Below are positions 10,771 to 20,729 of a stretch of DNA of 64,000 bases, in pieces. How positions within the stretch are numbered: the first letter of the stretch is position 1; every line of letters begins with the position of its first letter. The stretch is from contig WQTX01000006.1 in assembly GCA_009786075.1 (NCBI GenBank), forward strand, positions 7 to 64,006. Reading direction: 5' to 3'. The stretch is from Bacteroidota bacterium (GTDB lineage Bacteria > Bacteroidota > Bacteroidia > Bacteroidales > UBA1715). The position numbers were made by a program, and so were the translations under genes. Below the pieces are notes generated by a model. That model did no database searches, had not been told where the DNA came from, and worked only from the letters and a program-made list of their open reading frames with translations.

Positions 10771-10778
10771 TACATTTG
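10771..10778 (+). promoter_or_regulatory. putative -7 element TACATTTG upstream of the second OmpA gene
   Basis: TAnnTTTG match about 50 bp upstream of the start in an AT-rich intergenic gap. Confidence 0.4.
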
Positions 10779-10830
10779 TAGGCGTTTTTTATAGTAGAGA
10801 AGTATATATTTAATAAATTTTACACAGAGA

Positions 10831-12921
10831 ATGATACGTAAATACCTGATTTCATTGTTTTTACTGATTTTTACAGTTTCTTTTGCCACGTTTGCACAAG
10901 AAGATTTATCGAAATTAAGTGCCGGTAAATTGAAAAAAACAGGAGCTAGTTTATATGCAAAAGGTGATGTTTTTGGCGCAATTCGTCATTACGAAGAATT
11001 GTTACGAAAAAAAGATGACTATGCAGTCATGTTTCTTCTTGCCGATGCGTACCACACAGCCCGTAATTATCCAATGGCGCAATATTGGTACAACAAAGCC
11101 TACAAAGCCAATCCTAAAAAGAATGCGAGAGCTTTGTATCATTATGCCGCTATGCTAAAAACAGCTTCGCAGTATGAAGATGCAAGTGCGCAGTTTAAAG
11201 TATTCAAAAAAGAATACGACGTGAAGAAGTTCAAAGATGGGGCGCAATACCAGAAATTGGTGAAGAATCAAATTGCATCAATTGATACGGCAATCAAAGC
11301 ACAGGCAAATCCAAGGCAAGTGCGAGTAACGAATGTAGGCAACAATATCAATTCTCCTATGTCGGAATATATGCCGATATATCTTACGCCAACGTCGTTT
11401 ATTTACGCTACCCGTATATTCGATACTTTGAATTTTGCTCTTTCGTCGCAACCACCAACATTTAATACCGCAGTGAAATACGGTACCAATTGGTTGAACA
11501 ATGGCGATTGGGAATTTAAACCCGACGGCGAAACGGTAAATATTAATCATGGTTCGTTCTCGCCCGACTTCCAACGCTTTTATTTTACTCAATGTACACG
11601 CGATAAAAAGCATAAGGAAACTTGTAAATTATATGTATCGAAAAATGTGTTCGGAGCATGGCAAAAACCCGAAGAATTACCTGCATTTATCAATCTTAAA
11701 GGTTCATCAGTTATACAAGTTGGCGTAGGTAACGAATCGAAAAAAGGCGATGAGGTACTGTATTTTGTAACCAATCGCCCGGGTGGGCAAGGTGGATTTG
11801 ATATTTGGTACACTATATTTATGCCGAAATCGAACGCATGGCGAGAACCCAAAAACTGCGGTAATAAAATAAATACAGCCGGCGATGAAATAACTCCTTA
11901 CTATGATGTTACATCAAGAGCATTGTATTTCAGTTCAAGTGGCTGGCCCGGTCAAGGCGAATTTGATATATTTAAAGCAAACGGCGAACTTGGAAAGTGG
12001 ACTGCTGCCGAAAACTTGGGTGCGCCTATCAACACTCCTTTCGACGATTATTATTTCAGTACAACTACCGATGGCAAAGAAGGTTTGTTTGCATCGAACC
12101 GTCCGGGTAGCCAATCTGCCGGTTGGGAAGGTTGCTGCGACGATATTTACCATGTAAATTTTGCAAATGTTTTCGATATTCCTGTTGTAGGACGTGTGTA
12201 TGAAGTAGAAGACCGTGATATTTTTAATATTATCAGAACCCACTTTGAGGCGGACGATGCATCGGAAGAAATTCGTTTCTTAGCCGGAAGTACTGTCTCA
12301 TTATTTATTGGGAACAGTAACGAAAAAGTGTTTCTTGCAAGCACAAAAACCGACAAAAACGGACGATTTGAATTTGTGGTAGAGCCAAACCGTCATTATG
12401 TGCTGCAATTTGAAAATGCCCGGACTGGTACTGCGCTTATGGCGCTTTCGACACAAGGTATAGAAACTGCCGATACTATCTTTTTGAAAGATTATGGTGT
12501 TAATTACATAACCAGAACACAACCATTTGTTTCCAAAAACATTTATTATGAATTTGGTAAATACAAACTTACCAACGAACAACGCCAAATTATTGATACA
12601 TCAATTGTAGCTTTATTGCGTACGGCTCCCGACATTATTGTAGAACTTCGCAGTCATACCGACAATATTGGTGGCGAGGATTTCAATATGAAACTTTCAC
12701 AACGCCGTGCAAACGAAATTATTAACTATGTTATAAAACAAGGTATTTCGCCGGCACGTATTTCCGGTAAAGGGTTTGGATTTTCGGTTCCAATAGCACC
12801 GAATAACCGTCCCGACGGTAGCGACTTCCCCGAAGGGCGGGCTAAAAATCGCCGAACTGAAATACAGGTTATCGGCACTGTTTCGGGCAGTAGTTCCGGT
12901 GGCGACGATTATGATGATTAA
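10831..12921 (+). CDS. PorE-like OmpA family protein, tandem paralog of 8639-10741
   Basis: Same architecture: TPR, LYFVTNRPGGQGGFDIWYT / LYFSSSGWPGQGEFDIF, CRD, C-terminal SHTDNIGGEDFNMKLSQRRANEIINYVIKQGISPARISGKGFG. Confidence 0.9.
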   Translation: MIRKYLISLFLLIFTVSFATFAQEDLSKLSAGKLKKTGASLYAKGDVFGAIRHYEELLRKKDDYAVMFLLADAYHTARNYPMAQYWYNKAYKANPKKNARALYHYAAMLKTASQYEDASAQFKVFKKEYDVKKFKDGAQYQKLVKNQIASIDTAIKAQANPRQVRVTNVGNNINSPMSEYMPIYLTPTSFIYATRIFDTLNFALSSQPPTFNTAVKYGTNWLNNGDWEFKPDGETVNINHGSFSPDFQRFYFTQCTRDKKHKETCKLYVSKNVFGAWQKPEELPAFINLKGSSVIQVGVGNESKKGDEVLYFVTNRPGGQGGFDIWYTIFMPKSNAWREPKNCGNKINTAGDEITPYYDVTSRALYFSSSGWPGQGEFDIFKANGELGKWTAAENLGAPINTPFDDYYFSTTTDGKEGLFASNRPGSQSAGWEGCCDDIYHVNFANVFDIPVVGRVYEVEDRDIFNIIRTHFEADDASEEIRFLAGSTVSLFIGNSNEKVFLASTKTDKNGRFEFVVEPNRHYVLQFENARTGTALMALSTQGIETADTIFLKDYGVNYITRTQPFVSKNIYYEFGKYKLTNEQRQIIDTSIVALLRTAPDIIVELRSHTDNIGGEDFNMKLSQRRANEIINYVIKQGISPARISGKGFGFSVPIAPNNRPDGSDFPEGRAKNRRTEIQVIGTVSGSSSGGDDYDD

Positions 12922-12956
12922 AAAAAATCCCTTGCAATTCGCAAGGGATTTTTTTT
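12921..12956 (+). terminator. rho-independent-like terminator
   Basis: aaaaaaatcccttgc-aatt-cgcaagggatttttttt perfect stem directly after the stop codon. Confidence 0.85.
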
Positions 12957-13022
12957 GGCACGGCTTTTGTAATACTGATTAAAAAACAATAATACAAATC
13001 AAAAGTATAGGAGATTTTAGTC

Positions 13023-13589
13023 ATGAAAACACGTATGTTAATCTTTGCAATTACATTCTGCTCAGTTCAAATGTTCGCATCAGAAATTATTTTTACTTCC
13101 AACAGTTCAAAACCTTTTCAAATCGTAATCGACAATTATTGCTACACTTCTGTAAATGGAATGATAGCTATAAACAATGTAAATTCAGGCACTTACAGAG
13201 TGCAAATAGCAAGCAATCCGAATATGTTCGGCGAATTTAGAACTATCAATTATCAAACTATTCACGTAAATCCGTTCACTCGCACATTTTGCGAAGTAAA
13301 TACCTTTGGCGCAATGAATATTGCCTACATTGAAGCGCTTCGTCCATCGTCAAATATGTATGTAACAGTTCATTTACATCGTCCGCCGGTACACAGAATA
13401 GTATATTCTCAACCAACACACCGCCATGCCCACGTAAATCACGCTGTGAATTCACGACCTGTTCCGGTACAAGCAGTTAATTCACGACCAGCCCCTACTC
13501 AAACAGTTACTTCTCGTCCGGCACCTGCACAAGCTACCGCTTCTCGTCCGGCAAGCAGCGTAACGTATGGACCCCGTAATGGTAGATAA
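13023..13589 (+). CDS. secreted hypothetical protein with C-terminal SRPxPxQ decapeptide repeats
   Basis: Signal peptide MKTRMLIFAITFCSVQMFAS; C-terminal NSRPVPVQAV NSRPAPTQTV TSRPAPAQAT ASRPASSVTY. Confidence 0.8.
   Translation: MKTRMLIFAITFCSVQMFASEIIFTSNSSKPFQIVIDNYCYTSVNGMIAINNVNSGTYRVQIASNPNMFGEFRTINYQTIHVNPFTRTFCEVNTFGAMNIAYIEALRPSSNMYVTVHLHRPPVHRIVYSQPTHRHAHVNHAVNSRPVPVQAVNSRPAPTQTVTSRPAPAQATASRPASSVTYGPRNGR
13449..13568 (+). repeat. about 4 x 30-bp coding tandem repeat (decapeptide [NTA]SRPxPxQxx)
   Basis: Translation and nucleotide periodicity (aattcacgacctgttccggtacaagcagtt...). Confidence 0.75.
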
Positions 13590-13674
13590 TTCAATGAATA
13601 ACACATAATTAACGACTAACCATTAATCACTAACCACTAATCACTAAAAAAAATACCCAATCTTTCGCAACGCC

Positions 13675-13717
13675 CCCCATGCTTTGTATTCGCAACCAAA
13701 GCGTGGGGATTTTTTTG
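13675..13717 (+). terminator. rho-independent-like terminator
   Basis: ccccatgctttg-tattcgcaac-caaagcgtgggg followed by attttttt. Confidence 0.8.
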
Positions 13718-13738
13718 TTTTTGCACCTTACATAAGCC

Positions 13739-13764
13739 GTCATTCCTGCCTACGCAGGAATGAC
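13739..13764. repeat. GTCATTCCTGCxxxxGCAGGAATGAC palindromic repeat
   Basis: gtcattcctgcctacgcaggaatgac; same arms as the repeat at 23953-24028. Confidence 0.8.
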
Positions 13765-13790
13765 AGAAAACATTTTTCAATGTGCCTTTT

Positions 13791-14660
13791 TTATTTGCGA
13801 ACGTCAAAGCCTAATTGCAGCTTATTGCGCAGGATTTCAAAAAAATTCATATCGTTGAATTGTACGGTAAAAATATCGAAAGGCGATTTTTTGATAAGCA
13901 TTTTGGGTAATATTTCTACTTGTTCCGACAGATAATCACCCGAAATAAAAAAGTCGGTAAATTCGCCGTGAGCTTCAATTTCAATTACGCTATTATCGGG
14001 AATTATAATGGGGCGCACCGTGAGCGAATGTGGTGCAATAGGTACAATTGCCAGCGTGTTGCTTTCGGGCGTTATAATTGGTCCGCCCAAACTGAGTGCA
14101 TATCCGGTGGAGCCGGTAGGAGTGGAAATAATAATACCATCTGCCCAAAATGAATACACAGGCACACCGTTTATGGAAAGTTTTAAACGAATGAGTTTCA
14201 GGTTGTTGCTTTTTTGTATGGTTATTTCGTTCAGTGCCATGCCTTGTATGGTAGGCGTGCTTTCCGAAACGTAATTGAGCACTGTGCGAGTACAAATTGA
14301 AAACTGTTTTTTCTCTAATTTTTCTACATAGTCCAGTATTTTTTCGGGCATCACATCGGCTAAAAATCCGAGTTTGCCAAAATTAATTCCCAACAATAGA
14401 GTTTCGTATTTGTAGAAAAAATGAGCGCATTTCAAAAACGTGCCGTCGCCACCCAAACTGAATACAAAATCAACCGGCATATCGCTTGCCGTACTGTATT
14501 CGATGCAATCAAAAGTTTTAAAGCCTTTGGCGCGTAGTTTTTTTGCAAATTCATGGTAAATAGATATTGTATGCGGCGTGCTGGTAAGCGTTTTTATAAC
14601 CGCTTCTATTTCGGGATAATAATCTTCGACAATGCCAAATCCAAAAAGTGCAATATTCAT
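13791..14660 (-). CDS. nadK: NAD kinase
   Basis: FSLGGDGTFLKCAH, LGINFGKLGFLAD, DGIIISTPTGSTGYALSLGGPI motifs. Confidence 0.96.
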   Translation of the reverse strand: MNIALFGFGIVEDYYPEIEAVIKTLTSTPHTISIYHEFAKKLRAKGFKTFDCIEYSTASDMPVDFVFSLGGDGTFLKCAHFFYKYETLLLGINFGKLGFLADVMPEKILDYVEKLEKKQFSICTRTVLNYVSESTPTIQGMALNEITIQKSNNLKLIRLKLSINGVPVYSFWADGIIISTPTGSTGYALSLGGPIITPESNTLAIVPIAPHSLTVRPIIIPDNSVIEIEAHGEFTDFFISGDYLSEQVEILPKMLIKKSPFDIFTVQFNDMNFFEILRNKLQLGFDVRK

Positions 14661-14741
14661 GTTTGTAGGTTTTAGGGAACGAGGAGTTTAGGAAACTAAG
14701 GTAAAAATAGTAAAAGAGTTGAGAAAAAAGCTAAAATGTGA

Positions 14742-16538
14742 TTATTTTTTCTTTGTTCTTTTTTTCTTCACAACCGGTTTAAACACAAAGTTTTGTTCAA
14801 ACGATTGTGGCAAAGATATATCTTTTATATCGAGTTGCAAAGTGGTTTTTCCGTTAAACGTATTTATGGTAAGCGAAAAACAAATATCAATTCCTTGCGA
14901 AAGTGAATGATTTTGCAGCTGTTCCCATTTATGCGCCAAGCCAAAAGCAATTCCATCGACATCGTCGGGCAAGTTTTCGAAATGGAATTTTACGTGAGTG
15001 CGGTCATTTCCTATAATTCGCGTTCGTTCGCCAACCGGCATATTGCGCATTACAAACACCGGACGCATATTTTTTGGTCCAAAGGGTGCTAAGCGCAATT
15101 TTTGTTCATACAAATCCATGGTAATATCAGCCGGTGTAAGTTCGGCATCAATCAATATGCTTGGCTGTAATTGTTCGGGCGTAATTGTCCGGGCAACTAC
15201 GGTTTCAAATGTTTGAATAAATTCTTCCAAATTCTCTTTTCTCAAAGTCAATCCGGCTGCGTATTTGTGCCCACCAAAATTTGTGAGCAAATGCGAACAT
15301 TGGTCAATAGCTTGATACAAATCGAATCCATGCACCGAACGTGCCGAAGCACAAATTACATCGCCGTCGCCGCAAAATACCACGCTTGGTTTGTAGTGGT
15401 GTTCCACAATTCTCGAAGCCACAATCCCAATCACGCCTTTGTGCCATTCGGGAGCATACACCACGCAGGTATATTTTTCGTGCATCGGGTCAATTGTTTC
15501 AATATTGTATAAAGCATTTTTGGTAATTTCTGTATCTATTTCTTTGCGCTCTTTGTTGTATACCTCTATATCTTTGCAAATTTCGTATGCTTCACATGCG
15601 TTCTCGCAGAGCAATAATTCTACCACTGTTTTAGCATGGCGTATTCGTCCGGCGGCATTAATTCGCGGGCTGATTTTAAACACCACATCGGAAACCGTAA
15701 CTTTTGTTTTAAACACGCCGGCACTGTCCAAAATTGTCCGCAAAGCAAGCGTGGGTTTTTCCTGCATTTTCCACAAACCGTTGAACATAAAAATGCGGTT
15801 TTCGTCAACCACAGGCACTATATCGGCAGCTATGCTCAACGCCAAAATATCTAAATAACAAAACAAATATTCTTTGAGTGGCAAGTTATTTTCTATGCAC
15901 AACGCATGAATTAACTTAAAGCCCACACCGCAACCCGACAATTCTTTGAACGGGTAATTGCAATCTTTTTGTTTGGGATTTAAAATTGCCAAGGCATCGG
16001 GTACAACTTCGCCAACTTCGTGGTGGTCGCACACAATAACATCTATGCCGTGAGTTCGTGCCTGTGCAATAGTTTCTATTGCCTTTATGCCGCAATCCAA
16101 AGTTATAATTAAATCCACACCTTTTTGCACAGCCCACGTTATACCTTGCTGTGAAACTCCGTAGCCTTCTTTTTCCCTGTCGGGAACGTAAAAATACAAA
16201 TTACCAATACCCAAACATCGCAGGAACGAATACACAATGGAAACCGCCGTAGTACCGTCCACATCGTAATCGCCATACACCAAAATAGTTTGCTTTTTTT
16301 CTATCGCCTCGCAAATTCTATCAACGGCTTTGCGCATATCTTTCATCAAAAACGGATTGTAAATTTCCGGTAATGATTGTTTGAGGTTCAAAAATTTTTG
16401 AGCGTTTTCAACTGTTTTTACATCACGCAGCACCAATAATTGGGCAATTATAGGCGAAATATTCAGCTTTTCTGCTAAATCCTGTATGAGTATGCGTGAA
16501 TTTTGGCATGGTTTTATGCGCCATGTGTGGTGTTTCAT
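14742..16538 (-). CDS. recJ: single-stranded-DNA-specific exonuclease RecJ
   Basis: DYDVDGTTAVSIVY, DCGIKA, CDHHEVGE, NPKQKDCNYPFKELSGCGVGFKL. Start assigned to MKHHTWRIKP (ATGA overlap with the upstream Fic stop) rather than the longer ORF start at 16571. Confidence 0.94.
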   Translation of the reverse strand: MKHHTWRIKPCQNSRILIQDLAEKLNISPIIAQLLVLRDVKTVENAQKFLNLKQSLPEIYNPFLMKDMRKAVDRICEAIEKKQTILVYGDYDVDGTTAVSIVYSFLRCLGIGNLYFYVPDREKEGYGVSQQGITWAVQKGVDLIITLDCGIKAIETIAQARTHGIDVIVCDHHEVGEVVPDALAILNPKQKDCNYPFKELSGCGVGFKLIHALCIENNLPLKEYLFCYLDILALSIAADIVPVVDENRIFMFNGLWKMQEKPTLALRTILDSAGVFKTKVTVSDVVFKISPRINAAGRIRHAKTVVELLLCENACEAYEICKDIEVYNKERKEIDTEITKNALYNIETIDPMHEKYTCVVYAPEWHKGVIGIVASRIVEHHYKPSVVFCGDGDVICASARSVHGFDLYQAIDQCSHLLTNFGGHKYAAGLTLRKENLEEFIQTFETVVARTITPEQLQPSILIDAELTPADITMDLYEQKLRLAPFGPKNMRPVFVMRNMPVGERTRIIGNDRTHVKFHFENLPDDVDGIAFGLAHKWEQLQNHSLSQGIDICFSLTINTFNGKTTLQLDIKDISLPQSFEQNFVFKPVVKKKRTKKK

Positions 16539-17626
16539 TTGCTTTGTCCTCCGTTTTCTATGATTTGCCAAAAGCCATCTCTTTTCCCATTTACTCGTTC
16601 TAATAAATTTTTATTCTGCAAATTAGAGGTAATTGTTTTTACCGTTCTTTCCGATTTTTGTATATGCAAAGCAATCTCCTTTTGCGTTGCTTTAGGATTA
16701 TCTTTTAAAAATTCTAACACAAAATGTTCTTCCAAAGTGCAATTCAAAGTGCAAAATTTGCTCTTTGGAATTTCGTTTTCGGCAGTTTTTGCACTTTGAA
16801 AATCTGCCTTCTCTTTCCAATCCACTCTCAAATACCTGTTTTTCAACTCATTTTTTTCGCCAAACAATAAATTTCCAAAAAACAGCATCAAATATTCTGT
16901 AGTTGCGTGAATATTATTTGTCCAATCGTTGTAATTAGCCCGCACAAGCGCATTACGAAAATACCACGAATGCTGGGCAAAAGGCGTATTGTCGATTTTA
17001 AAACCAAAAGAGCGCAAATATTTTATTGCAAAAACGGCAGTTGTGCGCGTGTTTCCTTCGCCAAAAGCGTGAATTTGCCATACACCCGAAATAAATTTCA
17101 CAATACGCCGAATGGACTGATGAAAGTCGGCATTTTTGTAATCATACTGTTTTTCTTGATTAAAGTCGTAATCAAGCGTAGCACTAATTTGTGGCGCATT
17201 GGCATAAAGCACCGATTTTCCATTCAATACCCATTCTGCCTTACTTATATTGTAATCACGAATTTTTCCTGCAAACTTGTAAATACCCGTAAAAAGTTGC
17301 CTGTGAATGGCAATATATTCTAACGGCGAGAAAGAAAACGTTTCGTTTGACAGGATTTTAACAATGCGAGCGGAAACCGTATCGGCTTCTTCGGTGCGGT
17401 CGTCATCATCGGTTCTTACGGTTTTTGTTTTGTAATAACTGTCTATGCGATATTGCACTTCATCAATAGTAATATCGCCCTCAATGTTTTGTATGGCAGT
17501 TTGAATAAGATATTCCGACGGTTTCAAGCCATCGACCTGCTGTAAGCCGATAGCCGTTTGCCAAATAAAGCCCTTCTCTTTTTTGTCGGGCTCGGTTTGC
17601 CTTACGTATTCTTCAAAATCAATCAT
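16535..17626 (-). CDS. Fic family protein (Fido domain) with C-terminal winged helix
   Basis: HAFGEGNTRTTAVFAIKYLRSFGF (HxFxxGNxR) Fic motif; N-terminal NIEGD; C-terminal KDNPKATQKEIALHIQKSERTVKTITSNLQ HTH. Confidence 0.9.
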   Translation of the reverse strand: MIDFEEYVRQTEPDKKEKGFIWQTAIGLQQVDGLKPSEYLIQTAIQNIEGDITIDEVQYRIDSYYKTKTVRTDDDDRTEEADTVSARIVKILSNETFSFSPLEYIAIHRQLFTGIYKFAGKIRDYNISKAEWVLNGKSVLYANAPQISATLDYDFNQEKQYDYKNADFHQSIRRIVKFISGVWQIHAFGEGNTRTTAVFAIKYLRSFGFKIDNTPFAQHSWYFRNALVRANYNDWTNNIHATTEYLMLFFGNLLFGEKNELKNRYLRVDWKEKADFQSAKTAENEIPKSKFCTLNCTLEEHFVLEFLKDNPKATQKEIALHIQKSERTVKTITSNLQNKNLLERVNGKRDGFWQIIENGGQSK

Positions 17627-17638
17627 AATGATTTATTT

Positions 17639-19327
17639 TTACACCTTCGCATCTTTTTTCCGGATTTCATTCCGGCGAATTTTCCCTGAAACGGTTTTCG
17701 GCAATTCTTCCACAAATTCCACTATACGAGGATATTTATAAGGAGCTGTTACTGCCTTCACGTGGTTTTGCAACTCTTTTTTCAATTCTTCCGAGGGCGA
17801 AAATGTTTTTGCCAACACAATTGTTGCCTTCACCACCTGTCCGCGCATAGGGTCTTCGGCGGCAGTTACCGCACATTCCAGCACCGACGGGTGTTCCAGC
17901 AGCGCATTTTCCACCTCAAAAGGACCAATTCGATAGCCCGAACATTTGATAACATCGTCGCTTCTGCCCACAAACCAAAAATAGCCGTCGGCATCGCACC
18001 AAGCCATATCGCCTGTTTTGTAAATTCCTTTTTCTCTATTCCAGCAGGCGCGGGTGGTTTCTTCGTCTAAATAATATTCTTTAAACAATCCTGTGGGGTG
18101 TTTTTCGTTTATTCCCGTAACCGAAATCACGCCAATATCGCCTTTTTCACATTCATGGTCGTGGTCGTCTAAAAGTTTAATTCCGTACAGCGGCGCAGGT
18201 TTTCCCATTGAGCCGGGGCGCACTTCGTACCAACCAAAATTTGCCAACAGCACCGAACCTTCCGATTGTCCGAAACCTTCGTGAATTGCCAATCCGGTTT
18301 TTTGCTGAATTTGATGATACACTTCGGGATTCAGCGGTTCGCCTGCCACACTTGCGTGTTGAATAAAACTAAAATCCACGCCCGACAAATCTTCTTTAAT
18401 CAAATAGCGGTAAATGGTAGCAGGCGCACAAAATGTTGTAGGACGTATAATTCCTATGGCTTTGAGCATCAACGCCGGAACAAATTTTTCGGTATCGTAA
18501 GCACCAATTGCCGCTCCGCAAATCCACTGTCCGTAAATTTTGCCCCACGCAAATTTCGCCCAGCCGCTATCGGTTTGTGTCCAATGTATGGTATTATTTT
18601 GCACGTGTTGCCAATAAAGTGCCGTTACAATGTGCCCCAACGCCAGCGTGTGGTCGTGTAGCGCCATTTTGGGCATTCCCGAAGTTCCCGATGAAAAATA
18701 AATCAACGACGCTTCGTCGGATTTGTTCTCAATTCGTTCCAAACACGGGGAAGCCTGCGCTATTTCCTTCTGAAAATCTATGTAACCTTGCGGCAATTCT
18801 TTTGGGCTTTTTGTAAGCGTATCGCCCACTGTGGCAATGGTTTGCAAAGTTTCGCATTCTTCTTTTGCCTTTTGAATGTAACCAAGCAATTCATTGTCGT
18901 CCACGGTTACAATCATTTTTATATGTGCCAAATTGCAACGGTAAACTATATCTTTCGTGGTTAATTGATAGGTAGCCGGAATACAAATTGCGCCAATTTT
19001 GCACAATGCAGTCATGCACCACCATACTTCGGGACGTTGTTTTAAAATCAACATCACCACATCGCCTTTTTTTATGCCGAGTTTTAGGAAGGCATTTGCC
19101 GCTCTGTCCGACAATTCTTTTGCTTCGGCAAAAGTGTAGCGTTTGGTTTCAAAGCGGTCGTCGCACCATAAAAGCGCCAATTTTTCAGGTTCTAATCGCG
19201 CCCATTCATCTACAATATCGTAACCGAAATTAAAGTTTTCAGGCACATTTACACTATAATTTTCTATAAAATCTTCATACGATGAAAATTCCACTCTTGG
19301 CAAGTATTTTTTTACTAATTGATTCAT
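17639..19327 (-). CDS. AMP-binding acyl-CoA/acetyl-CoA synthetase
   Basis: YFSSGTSGMPKMALHDH, GFGQSEGSVL, YKTGDMAWCDADGYFWFVGRSDDVIKCSGYRIGPFEVE, KTVSGKIRRNEIR. Confidence 0.93.
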   Translation of the reverse strand: MNQLVKKYLPRVEFSSYEDFIENYSVNVPENFNFGYDIVDEWARLEPEKLALLWCDDRFETKRYTFAEAKELSDRAANAFLKLGIKKGDVVMLILKQRPEVWWCMTALCKIGAICIPATYQLTTKDIVYRCNLAHIKMIVTVDDNELLGYIQKAKEECETLQTIATVGDTLTKSPKELPQGYIDFQKEIAQASPCLERIENKSDEASLIYFSSGTSGMPKMALHDHTLALGHIVTALYWQHVQNNTIHWTQTDSGWAKFAWGKIYGQWICGAAIGAYDTEKFVPALMLKAIGIIRPTTFCAPATIYRYLIKEDLSGVDFSFIQHASVAGEPLNPEVYHQIQQKTGLAIHEGFGQSEGSVLLANFGWYEVRPGSMGKPAPLYGIKLLDDHDHECEKGDIGVISVTGINEKHPTGLFKEYYLDEETTRACWNREKGIYKTGDMAWCDADGYFWFVGRSDDVIKCSGYRIGPFEVENALLEHPSVLECAVTAAEDPMRGQVVKATIVLAKTFSPSEELKKELQNHVKAVTAPYKYPRIVEFVEELPKTVSGKIRRNEIRKKDAKV

Positions 19328-19341
19328 TTATTTTTCGTTTT

Positions 19342-19914
19342 TTACGATTTCCAAGTATGATTAACATCACAAATTACTGTCAAAAATGACGCAGGAGCAT
19401 CAACTGCCTGTTGATTATGAGGCAATTGCGGGTCGAAATAAATAGAGTCGCCTTGATTTAGAATATATTCTTGTTTACCTAACTTAATTCTAACTTTTCC
19501 GGAAAGAACGTAATTATATTCCTGTCCGGGGTGCATAGCCATTGCAGGCTCGGCATCGGTAGGCAACATTTCTACCACCAAAGGCTCCATAATACGGTCG
19601 ATAAAATTGTATGCCATAGCGGAATAAGCGTAACCCGGAAACCGCTCAACATTAACTCCTTCGCCGTGTCGTACTACCGTATGTGTGTCCATTCGCGGCT
19701 CATCGCCCGTGAGCAACACTGTTGTATTTATGCCGAACAACGCAGCAATTTCAAACAATATCGAAATAGGAATATCGGTATTTCCTTTTTCAAAACTTTG
19801 GTATTCATCGAGTGAAATGTGGAGATGTGCCGCCACCGCTTCGGGCGTAAGTTCCAAAATTTCCCTCATCTCCTTTATTCGTTCGGGAATTTGATGTAAT
19901 TCTTCTTTTATCAT
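19342..19914 (-). CDS. XRE-family HTH regulator with C-terminal cupin domain
   Basis: IPERIKEMREILELTPEAVAAHLHISLDEYQSFEKGNTDIPISIL HTH plus HPGQEYNYVLSGKVRIKLGKQEYILNQGDSIYFDPQLPHNQQA cupin. Confidence 0.92.
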   Translation of the reverse strand: MIKEELHQIPERIKEMREILELTPEAVAAHLHISLDEYQSFEKGNTDIPISILFEIAALFGINTTVLLTGDEPRMDTHTVVRHGEGVNVERFPGYAYSAMAYNFIDRIMEPLVVEMLPTDAEPAMAMHPGQEYNYVLSGKVRIKLGKQEYILNQGDSIYFDPQLPHNQQAVDAPASFLTVICDVNHTWKS

Positions 19915-19928
19915 TTTTTTATAATTAT

Positions 19929-20690
19929 CTATTCAAGAAAATCCAACTTTTGAGCTTTCAACGATTGCGTTACTTCCCGCAAAGTATCGAATTTTCCTAC
20001 GTCAATCCAAAAATCATTCGTATGGTCAAAGGCATGTATTGTTTGTGTTTGCGCCAAACGCACATACATGTCAATAATCGAAAACGCTCCCTGTTCGGTA
20101 ATGCAATCAAAAATGTGCGGCGAAAGTATTTGTATGCCGCTAAATGCTTGTTGGTGCAAACACCTGCAGTCTTTCGGACGGGAAAAAATGTGTTCATGAG
20201 TAATACAGTTTTCCCAACCACACAATTGTTGTTCTTCGTCGAACAACAAATAGCGTGATGTTTCCCGTTTGCTTACCGCAAGCGTTGCCAAGGCGTTGTG
20301 TGCACAGTGATTTTCGTACATCTGTGCCAAATCAATGCTACTGATTATATCAACATTGACAACAAAAAATGGTTTTGCAGTATCAAAAAAATCCCGAGCT
20401 TTGAGTAGTCCGCCGCCGGTGTTCATCAATTGCTCGCTTTCGTCGGAAATGCTAATGTTTACGCCAAAATCATGCGTTCGCACAAAATCAATAATTTGCT
20501 CCGAAAAGTGGTGTACATTAATAATAATATCGGACACACCATAAAATTTCAATTTGCGAATCGCATATTCGAGCAAACTCATTCCTTGAATTTCCACTAA
20601 GGCTTTGGGCATAGTAGCCGTCATTGGTTTTAGGCGCGAGCCCAAACCGGCGGCAAATATCATTGCTTTCACGTCCGATAGTGGTTTCAT
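19929..20690 (-). CDS. nucleotidyltransferase family protein (MurNAc-1-P uridylyltransferase-like)
   Basis: MIFAAGLGSRLKPMTATMPKALVEIQGMSLLEYAI NTP_transferase signature. Confidence 0.88.
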   Translation of the reverse strand: MKPLSDVKAMIFAAGLGSRLKPMTATMPKALVEIQGMSLLEYAIRKLKFYGVSDIIINVHHFSEQIIDFVRTHDFGVNISISDESEQLMNTGGGLLKARDFFDTAKPFFVVNVDIISSIDLAQMYENHCAHNALATLAVSKRETSRYLLFDEEQQLCGWENCITHEHIFSRPKDCRCLHQQAFSGIQILSPHIFDCITEQGAFSIIDMYVRLAQTQTIHAFDHTNDFWIDVGKFDTLREVTQSLKAQKLDFLE

Positions 20691-20729
20691 TTGTTTACAT
20701 GTTTACGTCGTTTTTATTTTAAATTCTTA

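Noticed and set aside
16538-16571. Longer recJ start at 16571
   Set aside because: Would extend into the Fic gene; MKHHTWRIKP at 16538 gives an ATGA coupling and a normal RecJ N-terminus.
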